A stretch of 8,408 nucleotides of DNA, taken from assembly GCA_002733485.1 (NCBI GenBank), contig NVVU01000076.1, positions 3,263 to 11,670 on the forward strand, written 5' to 3'. Positions 6,840 through 8,408 of this stretch are shown in pieces. The translations under genes and the position numbers were made by a program. The notes beneath the pieces were generated by a model, which worked only from the letters and a program-made list of their open reading frames with translations, was not told the origin of the DNA and did no database searches. This DNA comes from Robiginitomaculum sp. Its GTDB lineage: Bacteria > Pseudomonadota > Alphaproteobacteria > Caulobacterales > Maricaulaceae. The first letter of the stretch is position 1, and every line of letters starts with the position of its first letter.

Positions 6840-8313
6840 AGTCGTTATGGCTTGGCATGGCGCCAGCCGCTTCGCCAATAACCCGGTGCAAGCCTGCCAT
6901 CAGGCGTGGGGCGTCTATATGGGTGCGCTCATCAACTAGGGGCGCATATTTCTCGGGCATAATGTTCTGGCCAATGAAAACCGCCAGCCAGCTGGGGTTG
7001 GCAAAAAGCTCTGCCCCTTCGGAAACATGACGCCCATAGGTGCGAAAATGATCGATTTTATAGCGCAAGGCGTCGGGAATACTCATATTTGCGCTGGCGC
7101 GCCATAAAGGTTCATCGCGTGTGTTGGCATGATAATGCAAAATAATAAAATCGCGGATCCACTCATATTCATTGGCGGTGATGCGGTTGTATTCTTCAAT
7201 GGCCAGTGGATTAAAATCCCGATCCGGAAATAGCGCCAGCATGCGGGTGATACCAGTCTGCACAAGGTGAATGGCGGTGGATTCCAAAGGCTCCATAAAT
7301 CCGGCGGCCAGGCCCAGAGCCAGGCAGTTTTTATGCCAGAACTTTTTACGCCTTCCAGTGGTAAAACGTATGGGGCGGGGATCGCCAATAGGTTTTCCAT
7401 CCAATTGGTCCAACAGTTGGGTTGCGGCCTCATCGTCGCTAAGATAGTCGCTGCAATAGACATAACCATTGCCGGTGCGATGTTGCAGGGGGATGCGCCA
7501 CTGCCAGCCGGCGGACTGCGCAGTAGAGCGGGTATAGGGCAATAGCGGGCCGGTGTTTTCACTGGCCACGGCCATGGCGCGATTGCACGGCAACCAATGG
7601 GACCAGTCCTCAAAGCCCGTCTTCAAGGCCTGCTCTATCAACAGGCCACGAAACCCGGTGCAGTCGATAAAAAAATCGGCCTCAATAAGGCGGCCATCTT
7701 CCAGCACAAGGTGGTCAATAAAGCCGCTATCTGCGTCCAGATTGACGTCTACCACTTTGCCTTCGGATCGAATTACGCCGCGCTCCTGCGCATATTTCCG
7801 TAAATGCTTTCCGTAGAGAATGGCGTCAAAATGATAGGCATAATCATAGGTGGACTGGACGCGGCGCTTGTCTGTCATGGGGATATCAAAACGCCCCATA
7901 TTGGCGGCCACCCAGGCCAGAGAAAATTCATCCAGGGACGGGGCTTTGCCCTTTTGGTGTTCGCGTAGCCAATAGTGCTGCAAGGGAATGGAATCAAAAT
8001 CGGCACCATACTGACCAAACGGGTGAAAATAGCTCTTTCCCTTGTGTGCCCAATCAACAAACTGAATGCCCAGCTTGAAGGATCCATTGGTATGGGTCAG
8101 AAACTCGCGCTCATCTATGCCTAAAGCCTGGTTGAAATGTTTGATCGGAGGGATGGTCGCTTCACCAACTCCAACGACACCAATCTGGTCAGATTCAATC
8201 AGCTCGACGGCGCAATTACCATGCAGGTTATTGGCCAAAGCTGCCGCAGTCATCCACCCGGCGGAACCGCCACCAACAATGGCAATGCGTCTTAGATTGC
8301 GGCGGTTTTGCAT
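6796..8313 (-). CDS. Flavin-dependent halogenase B, paralogue of A
   Basis: Second complete tryptophan-halogenase-family enzyme, also 505 residues. It keeps the flavin loop GGGSAGW (14-20), catalytic Lys80 (SFKLGIQF), WQWRIP (270-275) and catalytic Glu344 (EPLEST), so activity is expected. In the ungapped block 270-350 it matches A at 58 of 81 residues by hand count. Similarity falls at about 101-156 and toward the C-terminus, which suggests a different substrate rather than redundancy. It is convergent with A, sharing 44 bp at the 3' end, with no conventional terminator between them. The start at 8313 is supported by in-frame stops just upstream and a modest GAGAG about eight bases before the ATG; the Rossmann loop falls at the expected distance. 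A candidate minus-strand promoter lies at 8360-8355. Indole-type bromination is inferred from family members only. Confidence 0.92.
   Translation of the reverse strand: MQNRRNLRRIAIVGGGSAGWMTAAALANNLHGNCAVELIESDQIGVVGVGEATIPPIKHFNQALGIDEREFLTHTNGSFKLGIQFVDWAHKGKSYFHPFGQYGADFDSIPLQHYWLREHQKGKAPSLDEFSLAWVAANMGRFDIPMTDKRRVQSTYDYAYHFDAILYGKHLRKYAQERGVIRSEGKVVDVNLDADSGFIDHLVLEDGRLIEADFFIDCTGFRGLLIEQALKTGFEDWSHWLPCNRAMAVASENTGPLLPYTRSTAQSAGWQWRIPLQHRTGNGYVYCSDYLSDDEAATQLLDQLDGKPIGDPRPIRFTTGRRKKFWHKNCLALGLAAGFMEPLESTAIHLVQTGITRMLALFPDRDFNPLAIEEYNRITANEYEWIRDFIILHYHANTRDEPLWRASANMSIPDALRYKIDHFRTYGRHVSEGAELFANPSWLAVFIGQNIMPEKYAPLVDERTHIDAPRLMAGLHRVIGEAAGAMPSHNDFIAQNCPAPRTGGQ
6798..6837. repeat. 40-bp imperfect palindrome in the overlapping 3' ends
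   Basis: The sequence begins ATTGC and ends GCAAT, and its centre (6817/6818) lies in the perfect palindrome CGGCGCCG (6814-6821). By hand count 13 of 20 positions in each half are symmetric. It lies inside the tail-to-tail overlap of the halogenase genes. It encodes the family C-terminal motif FIAxxCxAP on both strands: F492-P500 of A at 6795-6821, and F492-P500 of B at 6840-6814. No T-run follows, so it is not an obvious terminator. Confidence 0.6.
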
Positions 8314-8347
8314 GGCATTCTCTCATTAATTTTCAGGGTGTAACAAG

Positions 8348-8408
8348 ATGAAATATTATATTTCTGACGATGGCAGTATTTATAACATTGAGTGGTCAGA
8401 AATCCATG
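8348..8408 (+). CDS. Possible start of an unidentified gene, cut by the window end
   Basis: From ATG 8348 twenty codons stay open to the edge and begin MKYYISDDGSIYNIEW. AGGGTG at 8335-8340 could be a ribosome binding site seven bases upstream. The translated start is not recognised as any family. Only 34 bp separate this ATG from the divergent start of halogenase B, so promoters of the two genes would have to overlap or lie inside the neighbouring gene. The evidence is a short open frame with a plausible start, so a chance ORF is possible. Confidence 0.33.
   Translation, partial: MKYYISDDGSIYNIEWSEIH
8355..8360 (-). promoter_or_regulatory. Candidate -10 box for halogenase B
   Basis: On the minus strand TATAAT reads from 8360 to 8355, which would start transcription near 8348 and leave a leader of about 35 nt before the ATG. 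No convincing -35 box is found at 16-18 bp. It would lie inside the first codons of the possible plus-strand gene at 8348, so the two calls weaken each other somewhat. Confidence 0.27.

Noticed and set aside
7132..7142. An 11-bp match between the receptor-upstream palindrome (2191-2201) and the coding sequence of both halogenases
   Set aside because: In the halogenases it follows from the codons for the conserved Ile-Leu-His-Tyr stretch; a regulatory role inside the genes is not supported.
7083..7613. 176-codon second frame on the minus strand within halogenase B
   Set aside because: Shifted frame of the same coding strand, rich in Pro/Trp/Cys; B itself is intact, so no frameshift needs explaining.
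8292..8408. Minus-strand frame entering from the window edge and ending at 8292
   Set aside because: The translation is Cys-rich and low in typical composition and overlaps the start of halogenase B; likely chance.

Overview
The window comes from a mid-GC Gram-negative bacterium, most likely a heterotrophic proteobacterium. This rests on the Caulobacter-type TonB-dependent receptor, periplasmic signal peptides, Shine-Dalgarno-led ATG starts, and the pairing of a sugar-locus receptor with flavin-dependent halogenases. That pairing is familiar from Caulobacterales, Sphingomonadales, Xanthomonadales and Alteromonadales/Cellvibrionales. The sequence alone does not settle alpha versus gamma.

Layout: (1) 30-2138 (+), an exported GH97 glycoside hydrolase with the full inverting (SusB-type) catalytic and calcium-ligand set. 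(2) 2139-2421, an AT-rich 283-bp control region with an 18-bp imperfect palindrome, three more TTTGCA motifs on one helical face, and candidate promoters. (3) 2422-5199 (+), a 925-residue TonB-dependent receptor. (4) 5200-5321, two consecutive hairpins; the second is a strong intrinsic terminator. (5) 5322-6839 (+), tryptophan-halogenase-family protein A. (6) 6796-8313 (-), paralogous halogenase B, also 505 residues, convergent with A and overlapping its 3' end by 44 bp. (7) 8314-8408, a short divergent spacer and the possible start of another plus-strand gene.

Working model (inference): the receptor brings an oligosaccharide, plausibly a maltodextrin, across the outer membrane, and the GH97 enzyme splits it in the periplasm. 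The two halogenases are probably cytoplasmic and look catalytically intact, with nucleotide-binding loop, WxWxIP motif, catalytic Lys and catalytic Glu all present. Related receptor-linked halogenases can brominate indole in vitro, but why they sit in sugar-uptake loci is unexplained. No flavin reductase, regulator or inner-membrane transporter is visible.

The least ordinary features are the convergent halogenase pair, whose overlap is a 40-bp imperfect palindrome encoding the same C-terminal motif on both strands, and the TTTGCA motif cluster upstream of the receptor. No tRNA, rRNA, CRISPR array, insertion sequence or phage gene was seen.
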